A stretch of 64,000 nucleotides of DNA from Limnobacter litoralis. Its GTDB lineage: Bacteria; Pseudomonadota; Gammaproteobacteria; Burkholderiales; Burkholderiaceae_B. The notes under the pieces are model-generated. The model made no database searches. It was not told the origin of the DNA and worked only from the letters and a program-made list of their open reading frames with translations. Below, piece by piece: positions 25,945 to 34,030 of the stretch. Each line of letters begins with the position of its first letter. Position 1 is the stretch's first letter. The position numbers were made by a program, and so were the translations under genes. The stretch spans positions 26,380-90,379 of the forward strand of contig NZ_BSOJ01000004.1 of the NCBI RefSeq assembly GCF_030160455.1. Direction: 5' to 3'.

Positions 25945-26562
25945 ATGGATGATCTGGTACACAAGGCGCTTGCACGTTGGCCCAATGTGCCTGCAATTGC
26001 GGGCTGGTTGCGCCTGACTGCCCAGGGCGAATGGTTGTTGACCGGGCCGGTTCCGCAGGGCTTGACCATCAGCAACGCCCGAATCCTGAATTTCATTGCC
26101 CGAAATTACGCCGCTGAAGACGATGGCCGCTATTATTTTCAGAATGGTCCGCAAAAAGCGTATGTATCACTTGAATGCACACCCTGGATTTACCGAGTGT
26201 ATCCTCTGGACGATGGCTCTGACGTGCTGGTCACCCACACCGGCCTGATCTGTCTGCCCGATGCCATGTACACCGACGAACAGGGAAGGGCGTTGATTCA
26301 CACGTCAGTGGGCATCGGTCTGTTGCACAGCACTGACATGGCCCGGTTTTCAGATGGCTTGGTCGGTGACGATGGTGCGTTCATCCACAAGGGGGTTTGG
26401 ACGGTGCCGGAAAACCCGGCTGAGCTGCTGAATACCCGCATTGCGCTGAGAAAGAACCCGTCTCTGACTTCAGGTCGATACAGTCGTGAGTGCGGGATAG
26501 AAGAACTGGATTCTGCCAGCTTGCCGAACCGGTTTCATTTTCAACCTGACCCGGAAGTTTGA
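25945..26562 (+). CDS. Conserved protein of unknown function
   Basis: A 205-residue cytoplasmic-looking protein without a signal peptide or membrane segment. I recognise it as the kind of uncharacterised family found next to YheT in proteobacteria, but I cannot name a function. It is rich in Trp, Tyr and Gly (GWLRLTAQGEWLL, QNGPQKAYVSLECTPWIYRV). ATG 25945 is preferred; TTG 25930 would give a 4-bp overlap with the hydrolase and is the alternative. No cofactor or catalytic motif is visible. The HtrA-like gene starts 3 bp after it. Confidence 0.7.
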   Translation: MDDLVHKALARWPNVPAIAGWLRLTAQGEWLLTGPVPQGLTISNARILNFIARNYAAEDDGRYYFQNGPQKAYVSLECTPWIYRVYPLDDGSDVLVTHTGLICLPDAMYTDEQGRALIHTSVGIGLLHSTDMARFSDGLVGDDGAFIHKGVWTVPENPAELLNTRIALRKNPSLTSGRYSRECGIEELDSASLPNRFHFQPDPEV

Positions 26563-26565
26563 TCC

Positions 26566-27684
26566 GTGAAAACATTGAAACAGAAAGGGGCGTCTGCCTC
26601 GTCGCTGATTGCGTTTGTGCTGATCGTCGGTGTGCTTTATCTGCTGTACCACAACTTCAGTGGTGGGCAATTTGGCGGTAGCCCGCAGCAGCCCGCAAAA
26701 CCCAGGCTGGTCGAGCCGCGAGGCGACCTGTCTTCCACTGAAAAAAGTGTCATTGAACTGTTCAACACTTCCAAGGCCTCTGTCGCCTACATTTTTACCG
26801 AGAGCGTGCAGGGGCAACTCTTCTTTCGCCGGGTGTCTGAGGGGGCAGGGTCGGGTTTTATCTGGGACGACAAAGGCCACATTGTGACCAATGCGCACGT
26901 GGTGCGGGGAGCCAATAAAATTCGGGTTCAGCTTGATGATTCCGACCCCCTGCCTGCGCGTTTGGTGGGTATTGCACCCTCTTACGATCTGGCTGTGGTT
27001 CAACTACTGGACAAGCCCAAGTCGGCACTGCGTCCCATTCCTGTGGGCACTTCACACGATCTTCAGGTTGGGCAATCTGTGTTCGCCATTGGCAATCCGT
27101 TTGGACTTTCCAAGACACTGACTTCCGGCATCGTCAGTGCGCTCGGTCGCACCTTGCCTGTGGACAACGGTCGTGAAATTCCCAATGTCATTCAAACCGA
27201 TGCTGCCATTAATCCGGGCAATTCGGGCGGTCCATTGCTGGATTCAGCAGGACGGCTGATCGGTGTCAACACCGCCATTTTGTCGGGTAGTGGTTCGTCA
27301 GCGGGAGTGGGGTTTGCCATTCCGGTCGATCTGGTGAACAAGGTGGTGCCGCAGCTGATCGAGCGGGGTGCCTTGCCAAGGCCAGGCATTGGCATTGCCG
27401 TGGCCGATGAGTCTTTGGCCATGCGCCTCGGGGTTCGCGGGGTGGCTGTCATGGGTGTTGAGCCCGGTTCTCCCGCAGAAAAGGCCGGCTTGGTGCCATT
27501 CGATTTGCAGAATGGCCGTCTGGGCGACATCATCATTGCGGTAAATCGCCATCCTGTTGCCAATTCGGGTCAATTGAGCAGCGAGCTTGAAAAGGCAGGT
27601 GTTGGTGCCACAGTGAAGTTGCTGGTCATCCATGGCGATGAAACGCGCGAGGTTGAAATCCAGGTGGTGGATCTGGATGGATGA
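26566..27684 (+). CDS. Membrane-anchored HtrA/DegS-type serine protease
   Basis: A 372-residue S1C-family protease. One N-terminal membrane segment (about residues 9-27, LIAFVLIVGVLYLLY) puts the catalytic domain in the periplasm. The triad is His in TNAHVV (about residue 110), Asp in SYDLAVVQ (about 140) and Ser in NPGNSGGPL (about 221). A single PDZ domain follows (about 270-365), containing GVEPGSPAEKAGL. One PDZ and one anchor resemble DegS more than DegP. It could cleave misfolded or signalling proteins in the envelope. GTG 26566 is the start, 3 bp after the preceding gene. Confidence 0.87.
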   Translation: MKTLKQKGASASSLIAFVLIVGVLYLLYHNFSGGQFGGSPQQPAKPRLVEPRGDLSSTEKSVIELFNTSKASVAYIFTESVQGQLFFRRVSEGAGSGFIWDDKGHIVTNAHVVRGANKIRVQLDDSDPLPARLVGIAPSYDLAVVQLLDKPKSALRPIPVGTSHDLQVGQSVFAIGNPFGLSKTLTSGIVSALGRTLPVDNGREIPNVIQTDAAINPGNSGGPLLDSAGRLIGVNTAILSGSGSSAGVGFAIPVDLVNKVVPQLIERGALPRPGIGIAVADESLAMRLGVRGVAVMGVEPGSPAEKAGLVPFDLQNGRLGDIIIAVNRHPVANSGQLSSELEKAGVGATVKLLVIHGDETREVEIQVVDLDG

Positions 27685-28492
27685 ACTTGAAATGGACGCC
27701 GCACGCCGTTTCGGTGGCCTGAATCGACTCTACGGCCCAGGTGCTGTGGATTGGTTGCAAGGCCAGGCTGCGGTCATGGTGGTGGGTGTGGGTGGAGTCG
27801 GTTCCTGGGCGGCCGAGGCACTGGCCCGAAGTGCGGTGGGGCATCTGCTGCTGCTTGATCTGGATCAAGTGTCCGAGTCCAACATAAACCGGCAGATTCA
27901 GGCCGACTCTCGCACCCTTGGATTGGCCAAAGTGCAGGCACTGGCGCAGCGCATCGCCACGTACGCACCACAATGTCGGGTCGAACAGCTTGAAGACTTT
28001 CTGGATGAAAACAACGTTGCGCAGCTGATGCAGACGATGCTTGACCTGCAAAACCAAGGCAAGTGGGTTGCCGTGCTGGATTGCTGTGACAACGCGTCGG
28101 CCAAAACCTTGATCGCCCAGCATTGCCGCCGCCTGAAGCTACCCTTTGCCCTGGCGGGCAGTGCGGGTGGTAAACAGCAACCCTGGCTTGTTCAGCCAGC
28201 CGACCTGCGCGACACCACGCATGACCCTTTGTTGGCCAAAGTGCGTTACCAATTGCGTAAGGCGGGGCGGTTTGACGAGAAGCGAAAAATGGGTGTGCCT
28301 GTGTTTTACTCGCCCGAACAGATTCAGCGCGATGCCAGTGGCAAAACCCCGCAGGGTGGCCTGAATTGCGCAGGCTATGGTTCGCTTGTGTCAGTGACTG
28401 CCACCATGGGTATGCAAATGGCCGCTTGGGCCATCACAGCCAGTCTGCAGCAGCGCCGGGCTCATTCAGATCGGGCTGCGCTTAGCGTTTGA
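27677..28492 (+). CDS. tcdA: tRNA threonylcarbamoyladenosine dehydratase (TcdA/CsdL)
   Basis: A 271-residue E1-like enzyme that cyclises the t6A modification of tRNA to ct6A, using ATP. The adenylation motif VMVVGVGGVGSWAAEALARS is at about residues 30-49, and LLLLDLDQVSESNINRQIQ follows, with Asp and Arg of the ATP site. ATG 27677 (MDELEMDAARRFGGLNRLYG) is the family start and gives an 8-bp overlap with the protease gene; the upstream ATG 27632 would add 15 residues. The last 11 bp overlap the convergent msrA gene. Confidence 0.88.
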   Translation: MDELEMDAARRFGGLNRLYGPGAVDWLQGQAAVMVVGVGGVGSWAAEALARSAVGHLLLLDLDQVSESNINRQIQADSRTLGLAKVQALAQRIATYAPQCRVEQLEDFLDENNVAQLMQTMLDLQNQGKWVAVLDCCDNASAKTLIAQHCRRLKLPFALAGSAGGKQQPWLVQPADLRDTTHDPLLAKVRYQLRKAGRFDEKRKMGVPVFYSPEQIQRDASGKTPQGGLNCAGYGSLVSVTATMGMQMAAWAITASLQQRRAHSDRAALSV

Positions 28493-29024
28493 ACAAGTCG
28501 CCAAACAGGTCTTCGGCTTTTTCGAGCTTGGGCGCCACCACGTAGGCACAATAGGGCTGCATCGGGTTGTTTTCGAAATACTGCTGGTGGTAGGTCTCGC
28601 CCGGAAAGTAGGTTTCAGCAGGCTTGAGTTCGGTCACCAACGGCGCATTGAAGATTTTTCGGTTGACCAGTTCTTGCATGAACTGCTCGGCCGCCTCCCG
28701 CTGTTCTTCCGAGTGATAAAAAATGACTGAGCGATATTGTGTGCCGATGTCATTGCCCTGCCTGTTTAAAGTGGTGGGGTCGTGAATGGCGAAAAACACC
28801 GCCAGAATTTTTCGGAAGTTGATGACTTCAGGATCGAAATGAAGCCGCACGACCTCAGCGTGTCCGGTTTTGCCAGAGCACACCTTGTCGTAGTTGGGGT
28901 TGGGGTCGGAGCCGCCACTGTATCCGGATTCGCAAATTTCAATGCCCTTGAGCTGGCTAAAAACCGCCTCAAGACACCAGAAGCAGCCTCCTCCCAGAGT
29001 TGCCAGTTCCAGCTTGCTTGTCAT
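28482..29024 (-). CDS. msrA: Peptide-methionine (S)-S-oxide reductase
   Basis: A 180-residue repair enzyme that reduces S-methionine sulfoxide in proteins. The active-site motif GGCFWC is at about residues 12-17, with the first cysteine as nucleophile. YSGGSDPNPNYDKVCSGKTGHAEVV is the conserved core with the typical Tyr, Asp and His residues. The single-domain form without MsrB is standard. It converges with tcdA and is divergent from yajC, with 142 bp between. Confidence 0.92.
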   Translation of the reverse strand: MTSKLELATLGGGCFWCLEAVFSQLKGIEICESGYSGGSDPNPNYDKVCSGKTGHAEVVRLHFDPEVINFRKILAVFFAIHDPTTLNRQGNDIGTQYRSVIFYHSEEQREAAEQFMQELVNRKIFNAPLVTELKPAETYFPGETYHQQYFENNPMQPYCAYVVAPKLEKAEDLFGDLFKR

Positions 29025-29120
29025 GCTTAAAAACCCTTTTATTTTTTCAATAGATTATAGGAGTCAACCGCTTAGTGGAACCCAAGTCGGCCTTTTCGGT
29101 CTGATTTTCTCGACTGGGCG

Positions 29121-29149
29121 TTGTATACTCGGCGCGAGCTTACTATAAC
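29121..29149 (+). promoter_or_regulatory. Candidate sigma-70 promoter for yajC-secD-secF
   Basis: A TTGTAT box (29121-29126) is separated by 17 bp from TATAAC (29144-29149), leaving 17 bp to the yajC GTG. The boxes match consensus at four and five of six positions, respectively. The position is right for a short leader. Confidence 0.45.
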
Positions 29150-29166
29150 TTGAATGGAGAACAGCG

Positions 29167-29520
29167 GTGATTTCTTTTGATGTGATTTCTTCGGCTTATG
29201 CCCAGTCTGCTGGCCCAGCGGGCGCTGCGGGCGGATTGATGAGCTTTCTGCCCCTTATCCTGATGTTCGGCGTGCTGTACTTTTTGGCCATTCGCCCACA
29301 GATGAAGCGTCAGAAAGAACACAAAGCCATGATCGAAGCCATTCAGAAGGGGGATGAAGTAATTACCACCGGCGGTTTGCTGGGCAAAATTTCCAAGCTG
29401 GACGATGCCTACCTCACGCTGGACGTTGCAACGCTGGGTGACAAGCCAGTGGAGGTGCTTGTTCAGCGCGCCTCCGTGCAGACCGTATTGCCTCGCGGAA
29501 CCATCAAAGACTCACGTTAA
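29167..29520 (+). CDS. yajC: Preprotein translocase auxiliary subunit YajC
   Basis: A 117-residue inner-membrane protein that associates with SecDF and SecYEG. A single membrane helix (about residues 20-41, SFLPLILMFGVLYFLAIRP) is followed by the conserved cytoplasmic QMKRQKEHKAMI and by GDEVITTGGLLGKI, the family hallmarks. GTG 29167 follows GGAG at 29156-29159. secD starts 9 bp after its stop. The N-terminal extension SYAQSAGPAGAAGG is typical of betaproteobacterial YajC. Confidence 0.93.
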   Translation: MISFDVISSAYAQSAGPAGAAGGLMSFLPLILMFGVLYFLAIRPQMKRQKEHKAMIEAIQKGDEVITTGGLLGKISKLDDAYLTLDVATLGDKPVEVLVQRASVQTVLPRGTIKDSR

Positions 29521-29529
29521 TTCCCCGTC

Positions 29530-31422
29530 ATGAATCGATACCCCCTCTGGAAGTACATCCTCATTGCCGTGGTGTTGTGCCTCGGCGTGCTCTACACCTT
29601 GCCTAACTTTTTTGGTGAAGCGCCTGCCGTTCAGGTCTCCAGTGCCAAGGCCACCCAAAAGGTCAGTTCTGACCTGGTCCAGTCTCTGGCGGACACACTC
29701 ACCAAAGACGGTGTAAGCCCCGATGGCGTGTTTTATGAAAACACCCTCGGCGGGGGTACGGTCAAATTGCGTTTCAAGTCGCCAGATGAGCAATTGAAGG
29801 CCCGCGATCTTATTCAGCAGACCCTCAACAAGGACCCTTCAGATCCGTCCTACGTGGTTGCCTTGAACCTGATGTCGCGCTCACCTTCCTGGTTGACGGC
29901 CATTCACGCGCTGCCGATGTATCTGGGTCTTGACCTGCGCGGAGGCGTCCATTTCATGCTGAAAGTTGACATGGATGCGGCGCTGGAAAAGCGCAAGGAT
30001 TCGCTGTTGGCCGATGCGAAGCAAAGCATGCGGGACGAAGACATTCGTTACGCGGCTGCCGCTCGCACGCCCGAGGGCTTCTTCATGCAGTTCCGCGATC
30101 AGGCAGCACTGGACAAGGCGAAGTCTGCCCTGTCCTCCAGCCTGCCCGAAGTGCAATTACTGAGCCCCGAGCCGAATCCCAACTTTGAAGTGCGGGCATC
30201 TCTCTCGCCTGCGATCGAGCAACAGGCGCGCGAAAACGCACTGAAGCAGAACATGACCACGCTGCACAACCGGATCAATGAGCTGGGTGTGGCTGAGCCG
30301 ATTATTCAGCGTCAGGGCGCAGACCGCATTGTGGTTCAGTTGCCAGGTGTTCAGGACACGGCCAAGGCCAAGGAAATTCTGGGCCGCACGGCCACCCTCG
30401 AAATTCACATGGTGGACGACAGTCCTGAAGCCATCACAGCCCTTGAAAGCGGCGTGGTGCCATTCGGTCTTGAGAAATACACTGAGCGGGGTGGTCGCCC
30501 TCTGTTGATCAAGAAAGAAGTGATTTTGACTGGCGACAATTTGACCGATGCGCAAGCCGGCTTTGATCCACAAACCCATGAACCGGCCGTTCACCTGACC
30601 CTGGACAACAAAGGTGCTCGCATCTTCCGTGACATTACCAGAGACAACGTCGGCAAGCGCATGGCGATCCTGCTGATTGAGAAGGGCAAGGGCGAGGTGC
30701 TTACCGCCCCGGTTATCCGTGGCGAAATTGGCGGTGGCCGCGTACAGATCTCTGGCAGCATGAACACCACCGAATCGGCTGATCTTGCGCTGTTGTTGCG
30801 GGCCGGCTCTCTGGCGGCACCCATGGACATCATTGAAGAGCGAACCATCGGACCAAGCCTGGGCGCTGAGAACATCACCAAGGGCATTGATTCAACGCTG
30901 TACGGCTTTATCGCGCTGTCCATTTTCATTGTTTGTTACTACCTGATGTTTGGTGTGTTTTCGGTATTCGCGCTGATGGTCAACGTGATGCTGTTGTTTG
31001 CGCTGTTGTCCGTGCTGCAGGCCACGTTGACGCTTCCGGGCCTGGCGGCCGTTGCTCTAACACTGGGTATGGCGATTGACGCGAACGTGCTGATCAACGA
31101 GCGCATTCGTGAGGAATTGCGTGAAGGGGCCTTACCACAGCAAGCGATTTCAACCGGTTACGAGCGGGCTTGGGCAACCATTCTTGACTCCAACATCACC
31201 ACGTTGATTGCGGGCTTGTCTTTGCTGATCTTCGGGTCTGGCCCTGTTCGCGGTTTTGCCGTGGTTCACTGTTTGGGCATTGTGACCTCCATCTTCAGTT
31301 CCGTGGTGGTGTCCCGCGGTGCCGTTAATCTTTGGTACGGCGGCAAGAAGCGCCTGGACAAAGTCAGCATTGGGCAAGTTTGGCGAGCCAAGACTGCCGG
31401 CACTGCCGTGAAAAAAGCGTAA
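29530..31422 (+). CDS. secD: Protein translocase subunit SecD
   Basis: A 630-residue inner-membrane protein that uses the proton gradient to help pull exported proteins into the periplasm. The first membrane helix is at about residues 8-25, and a large periplasmic domain (about 26-450) contains the conserved LGLDLRGGVHFML. Five membrane helices near the end include ALTLGMAIDANVLINERIREEL, where the key Asp and Arg of the proton route lie. ATG 29530 follows yajC by 9 bp and secF comes 11 bp after the stop. Confidence 0.94.
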   Translation: MNRYPLWKYILIAVVLCLGVLYTLPNFFGEAPAVQVSSAKATQKVSSDLVQSLADTLTKDGVSPDGVFYENTLGGGTVKLRFKSPDEQLKARDLIQQTLNKDPSDPSYVVALNLMSRSPSWLTAIHALPMYLGLDLRGGVHFMLKVDMDAALEKRKDSLLADAKQSMRDEDIRYAAAARTPEGFFMQFRDQAALDKAKSALSSSLPEVQLLSPEPNPNFEVRASLSPAIEQQARENALKQNMTTLHNRINELGVAEPIIQRQGADRIVVQLPGVQDTAKAKEILGRTATLEIHMVDDSPEAITALESGVVPFGLEKYTERGGRPLLIKKEVILTGDNLTDAQAGFDPQTHEPAVHLTLDNKGARIFRDITRDNVGKRMAILLIEKGKGEVLTAPVIRGEIGGGRVQISGSMNTTESADLALLLRAGSLAAPMDIIEERTIGPSLGAENITKGIDSTLYGFIALSIFIVCYYLMFGVFSVFALMVNVMLLFALLSVLQATLTLPGLAAVALTLGMAIDANVLINERIREELREGALPQQAISTGYERAWATILDSNITTLIAGLSLLIFGSGPVRGFAVVHCLGIVTSIFSSVVVSRGAVNLWYGGKKRLDKVSIGQVWRAKTAGTAVKKA

Positions 31423-31433
31423 GGAAGACAGAC

Positions 31434-32387
31434 ATGGAATTTTTCAGAATCCAGAAAGACATCCCGTTCATGAAACGGGCCAAGCTCTTCAACGTTATTT
31501 CGGCGCTGACATTTGTTGCTGCTGTGTTTTTCCTTGTTACCAAAGGTTTGAATTTCAGTGTGGAGTTCACCGGTGGTGTGGTCATTGAAGCCAATTACAC
31601 GCAGGCCGCCAATCTGGACGGCATTCGTGGAGGCTTGCGAGCACTCGGCATTGAAGATCCGCAGGTTCAAAACTTCGGAACTTCCCGCGACACCATGATC
31701 CGTCTGGCGACGAAAGACCTACAAAATGGGGCGATTGGAAGCAACGGCAAACTCGACAAAGACGCATTTACAGACAAGGTATTGTCCAAGGGTGGTGCAG
31801 GTGTCACGGTGACCCGCATTGAGTTTGTCGGCCCCCAGGTTGGTAAAGAACTTGCGCAAAACGGCTTGATTGCACTCTTGATTGTGGTCACGGGCATCAT
31901 GATTTACCTGGCCCTTCGGTTCGAGTGGAAGTTTGCGGTGGCGGCTATTATTGCCAACTTGCACGACGTCGTCATTATTCTTGGCTTCTTTGCCTTCTTT
32001 CAGTGGGAGTTCTCACTGTCTGTACTGGCTGCGGTGTTGGCTGTTCTCGGCTATTCCGTCAACGAATCTGTGGTGGTGTTTGACCGGATTCGCGAAACCT
32101 TCCGCAAGGTACGGGGCCTGTCAGTGACCGAAGTTATCGACCATTCGATTACCAGCACGATTTCACGAACTGTGATTACACACGGTTCTACGCAGTTGAT
32201 GGTGTGTTCCATGTTGTTTTTTGGTGGTCCTACACTTCATTATTTTGCGCTGGCACTGACGATTGGCATTTGCTTTGGTATTTACTCCTCAGTGCTGGTG
32301 GCCAGTCCGATCGTGAAGTGGTTGGGTGTCACGCGCGAAGACCTAGTCAAGCCCGTCAAGAAGGAGGGGTCTTTCGAGACCCCATGA
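31434..32387 (+). CDS. secF: Protein translocase subunit SecF
   Basis: A 317-residue partner of SecD. The first helix lies at about residues 19-37, a small periplasmic domain has VEFTGGVVIEANY, and five C-terminal membrane helices include GYSVNESVVVFDRIRE (about residues 203-218), the functional equivalent of the SecD Asp-Arg segment. ATG 31434 is the family start, giving MEFFRIQKDIPFMKRAK; the frame is open further upstream inside secD, but that reading is not conserved. A UUCG hairpin sits at the end of the gene. Confidence 0.94.
   Translation: MEFFRIQKDIPFMKRAKLFNVISALTFVAAVFFLVTKGLNFSVEFTGGVVIEANYTQAANLDGIRGGLRALGIEDPQVQNFGTSRDTMIRLATKDLQNGAIGSNGKLDKDAFTDKVLSKGGAGVTVTRIEFVGPQVGKELAQNGLIALLIVVTGIMIYLALRFEWKFAVAAIIANLHDVVIILGFFAFFQWEFSLSVLAAVLAVLGYSVNESVVVFDRIRETFRKVRGLSVTEVIDHSITSTISRTVITHGSTQLMVCSMLFFGGPTLHYFALALTIGICFGIYSSVLVASPIVKWLGVTREDLVKPVKKEGSFETP
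32366..32383 (+). other. Perfect UUCG-loop hairpin in the last codons of secF
   Basis: GGGGTCT (32366-32372) and AGACCCC (32377-32383) form a 7-bp stem closed by the very stable TTCG tetraloop. It is followed by ATGATGGGG with no T-run, so it would protect or process mRNA rather than terminate transcription. Confidence 0.5.
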
Positions 32388-32465
32388 TGGGGCTGGCAGT
32401 TTGCGATGTTTTGTGTATATATTTCGTGTATGTGAAATCAAGGTCCGTTTTTTGAAAGAGGGCAT

Positions 32466-33404
32466 GTGAGCAATTCGTCCGATTTATCCCCGCTGCCGGT
32501 GGCTGATATCAAGTTGGGGGAAGCGCTTCCTTTTGCCATCTTTGATCGCCAGGGGCAGTTGCTGCTTGCGGCGGGCCAAAGTGTACACAGTCAAAAGCAA
32601 CTGGATGAATTGGCGCAAAAGGGGTTGTTTCACAACCCGCGCTGGATGAGTGATACCTTTGTCAATCCGAAGGCGCGAGGTACGGTCAAGCCAGAAACCG
32701 AGTCGCGGGTCGTTGCAAAAAAGGCAGCGGCTGTTGATCCTTCGGAAACAGGCTCTACCTTGAAAATGAGTGTCGAAGGAGCTGACGAAGCCTTTGTGGT
32801 TAGATTGATAGGCACGCTCGACAAAGAGGCATTCATCGTTAGCCACCCCATGCGTGACAAAGCTTTTGTGTTTGTCAAAGAGGGGCAAATCTGGGAATTT
32901 CGCTCTTTCTATGGGCGCAGTGTTTATCGATTTACGGCCCAGGTTGAAAAGGTGTTGCTGTCTCCAATTCCCTTGGTGATCGTATCCTGGCCGCAAGAAA
33001 CCCATGTTGAATCCAAGGTGATTCGCGCAGCACGCCGTGTTTCCACGACACTGCCTGCCTCAATGCGTCGTTTCAAAGACCAGGTCAAAGACGTCTATCT
33101 CAACGGAATCATCGAAAACCTCTCGACGGGGGGGCTTGAATTTTCGACGTCTCATGAAGCAACCATCCAAAAGGGCGAACTGGTTCAGCTCGCTTTTCAG
33201 CTTAATTTCGGTGAGCGTAAATTCATTCTGGAACCCAATGCACAGGTGATGTCGGTCTCATCTCCCGATGATCGAGGACAATCTCGATACGGTATTGCAT
33301 TCCAGGATTTGAGCGATCAGAATTTTGCAAGCATCCACGCCTATGTCTCTGATCGTTTGATTCAGCGGATTGAATCCCCGCTTTATTCTAGAGAGGGTGT
33401 CTAA
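32466..33404 (+). CDS. PilZ-domain protein (YcgR-like c-di-GMP receptor)
   Basis: A 312-residue cytoplasmic protein in three parts: an N-terminal segment (residues 1-60), a YcgR-type domain (about 95-175) and a C-terminal PilZ domain (about 178-305). The PilZ c-di-GMP site is complete: RxxxR is visible in IRAARRVS (about residue 181), followed by NLSTGG ([D/N]xSxxG, about 219-224). YcgR proteins slow flagella or regulate surface machinery. GTG 32466 is the start, preceded by AAAGAGGG. It converges with the prepilin cluster, ending 15 bp from the last gene there, which suggests but does not prove a role with pili. Confidence 0.85.
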   Translation: MSNSSDLSPLPVADIKLGEALPFAIFDRQGQLLLAAGQSVHSQKQLDELAQKGLFHNPRWMSDTFVNPKARGTVKPETESRVVAKKAAAVDPSETGSTLKMSVEGADEAFVVRLIGTLDKEAFIVSHPMRDKAFVFVKEGQIWEFRSFYGRSVYRFTAQVEKVLLSPIPLVIVSWPQETHVESKVIRAARRVSTTLPASMRRFKDQVKDVYLNGIIENLSTGGLEFSTSHEATIQKGELVQLAFQLNFGERKFILEPNAQVMSVSSPDDRGQSRYGIAFQDLSDQNFASIHAYVSDRLIQRIESPLYSREGV

Positions 33405-33419
33405 GCCATCAACCTTGCC

Positions 33420-34013
33420 TTAGTAAGGTTCAGGGTAGGCAATAATGAGCTGCAGGTTCAAGGTCAAAGGCGCCTGTGAGGTGTCGCCTGTGAGCGTAAG
33501 CCAGTTTGCCTGAGTGCTCCATCTGCGGTAATGGGTAAATTTGCCATCTTCTGCCTGCACTTTGAAATCTTGTGGGTCGGTATTCACCGTTATGCAGACC
33601 GCATTGGCCTGGCCAATGACATTGAACAAAGTAGATGAGTTGCTCCATGCGTTTGTCTCGGTATTTTCCGTGGGTACAGGTATTCCTTTTTTGCACGTGT
33701 ACAGACCTTTGGCGCTGATGCTCGCGTTTACTTGGTTGGCTAGCTGCTTGGCGAAGCCTGAAACATTTTGAAAGTACTCATTGGCAGACATTGTGCCCTC
33801 CAATTCGCTGGCATGCGCCTGAATACTCATGTTCAGATTGCCAACGAGACTGTTGATTCTGGATGCTGAGGCAGAGTCAACATTGCTGCTCATGACCAGG
33901 TTCCATTGCTTGGCAAAGCCAGCAATGCCAATTGAAAGCACGAGCGCTGCAACCACCGCTTCAATGATGGAAATGCCGGATTGCCGCAAGTGCTTGGTTT
34001 GAAGTCGATTCAT
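33420..34013 (-). CDS. PilV-like minor type IV prepilin
   Basis: A 197-residue class III signal-containing protein. A short leader of 13 residues (LQTKHLRQSG) is followed by ISIIEAVVAALVLSIG, a hydrophobic N-terminal helix with Glu at +5. The prepilin peptidase would cut after Gly. The later region has a Cys pair typical of minor pilins. ATG 34013 is used; the frame extends to 34049 but would place a polar stretch before the leader. It is the last of five prepilin-like genes on this strand and overlaps no other gene. Confidence 0.8.
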   Translation of the reverse strand: MNRLQTKHLRQSGISIIEAVVAALVLSIGIAGFAKQWNLVMSSNVDSASASRINSLVGNLNMSIQAHASELEGTMSANEYFQNVSGFAKQLANQVNASISAKGLYTCKKGIPVPTENTETNAWSNSSTLFNVIGQANAVCITVNTDPQDFKVQAEDGKFTHYRRWSTQANWLTLTGDTSQAPLTLNLQLIIAYPEPY

Positions 34014-34030
34014 CTCAATTCCCGCGAAAT

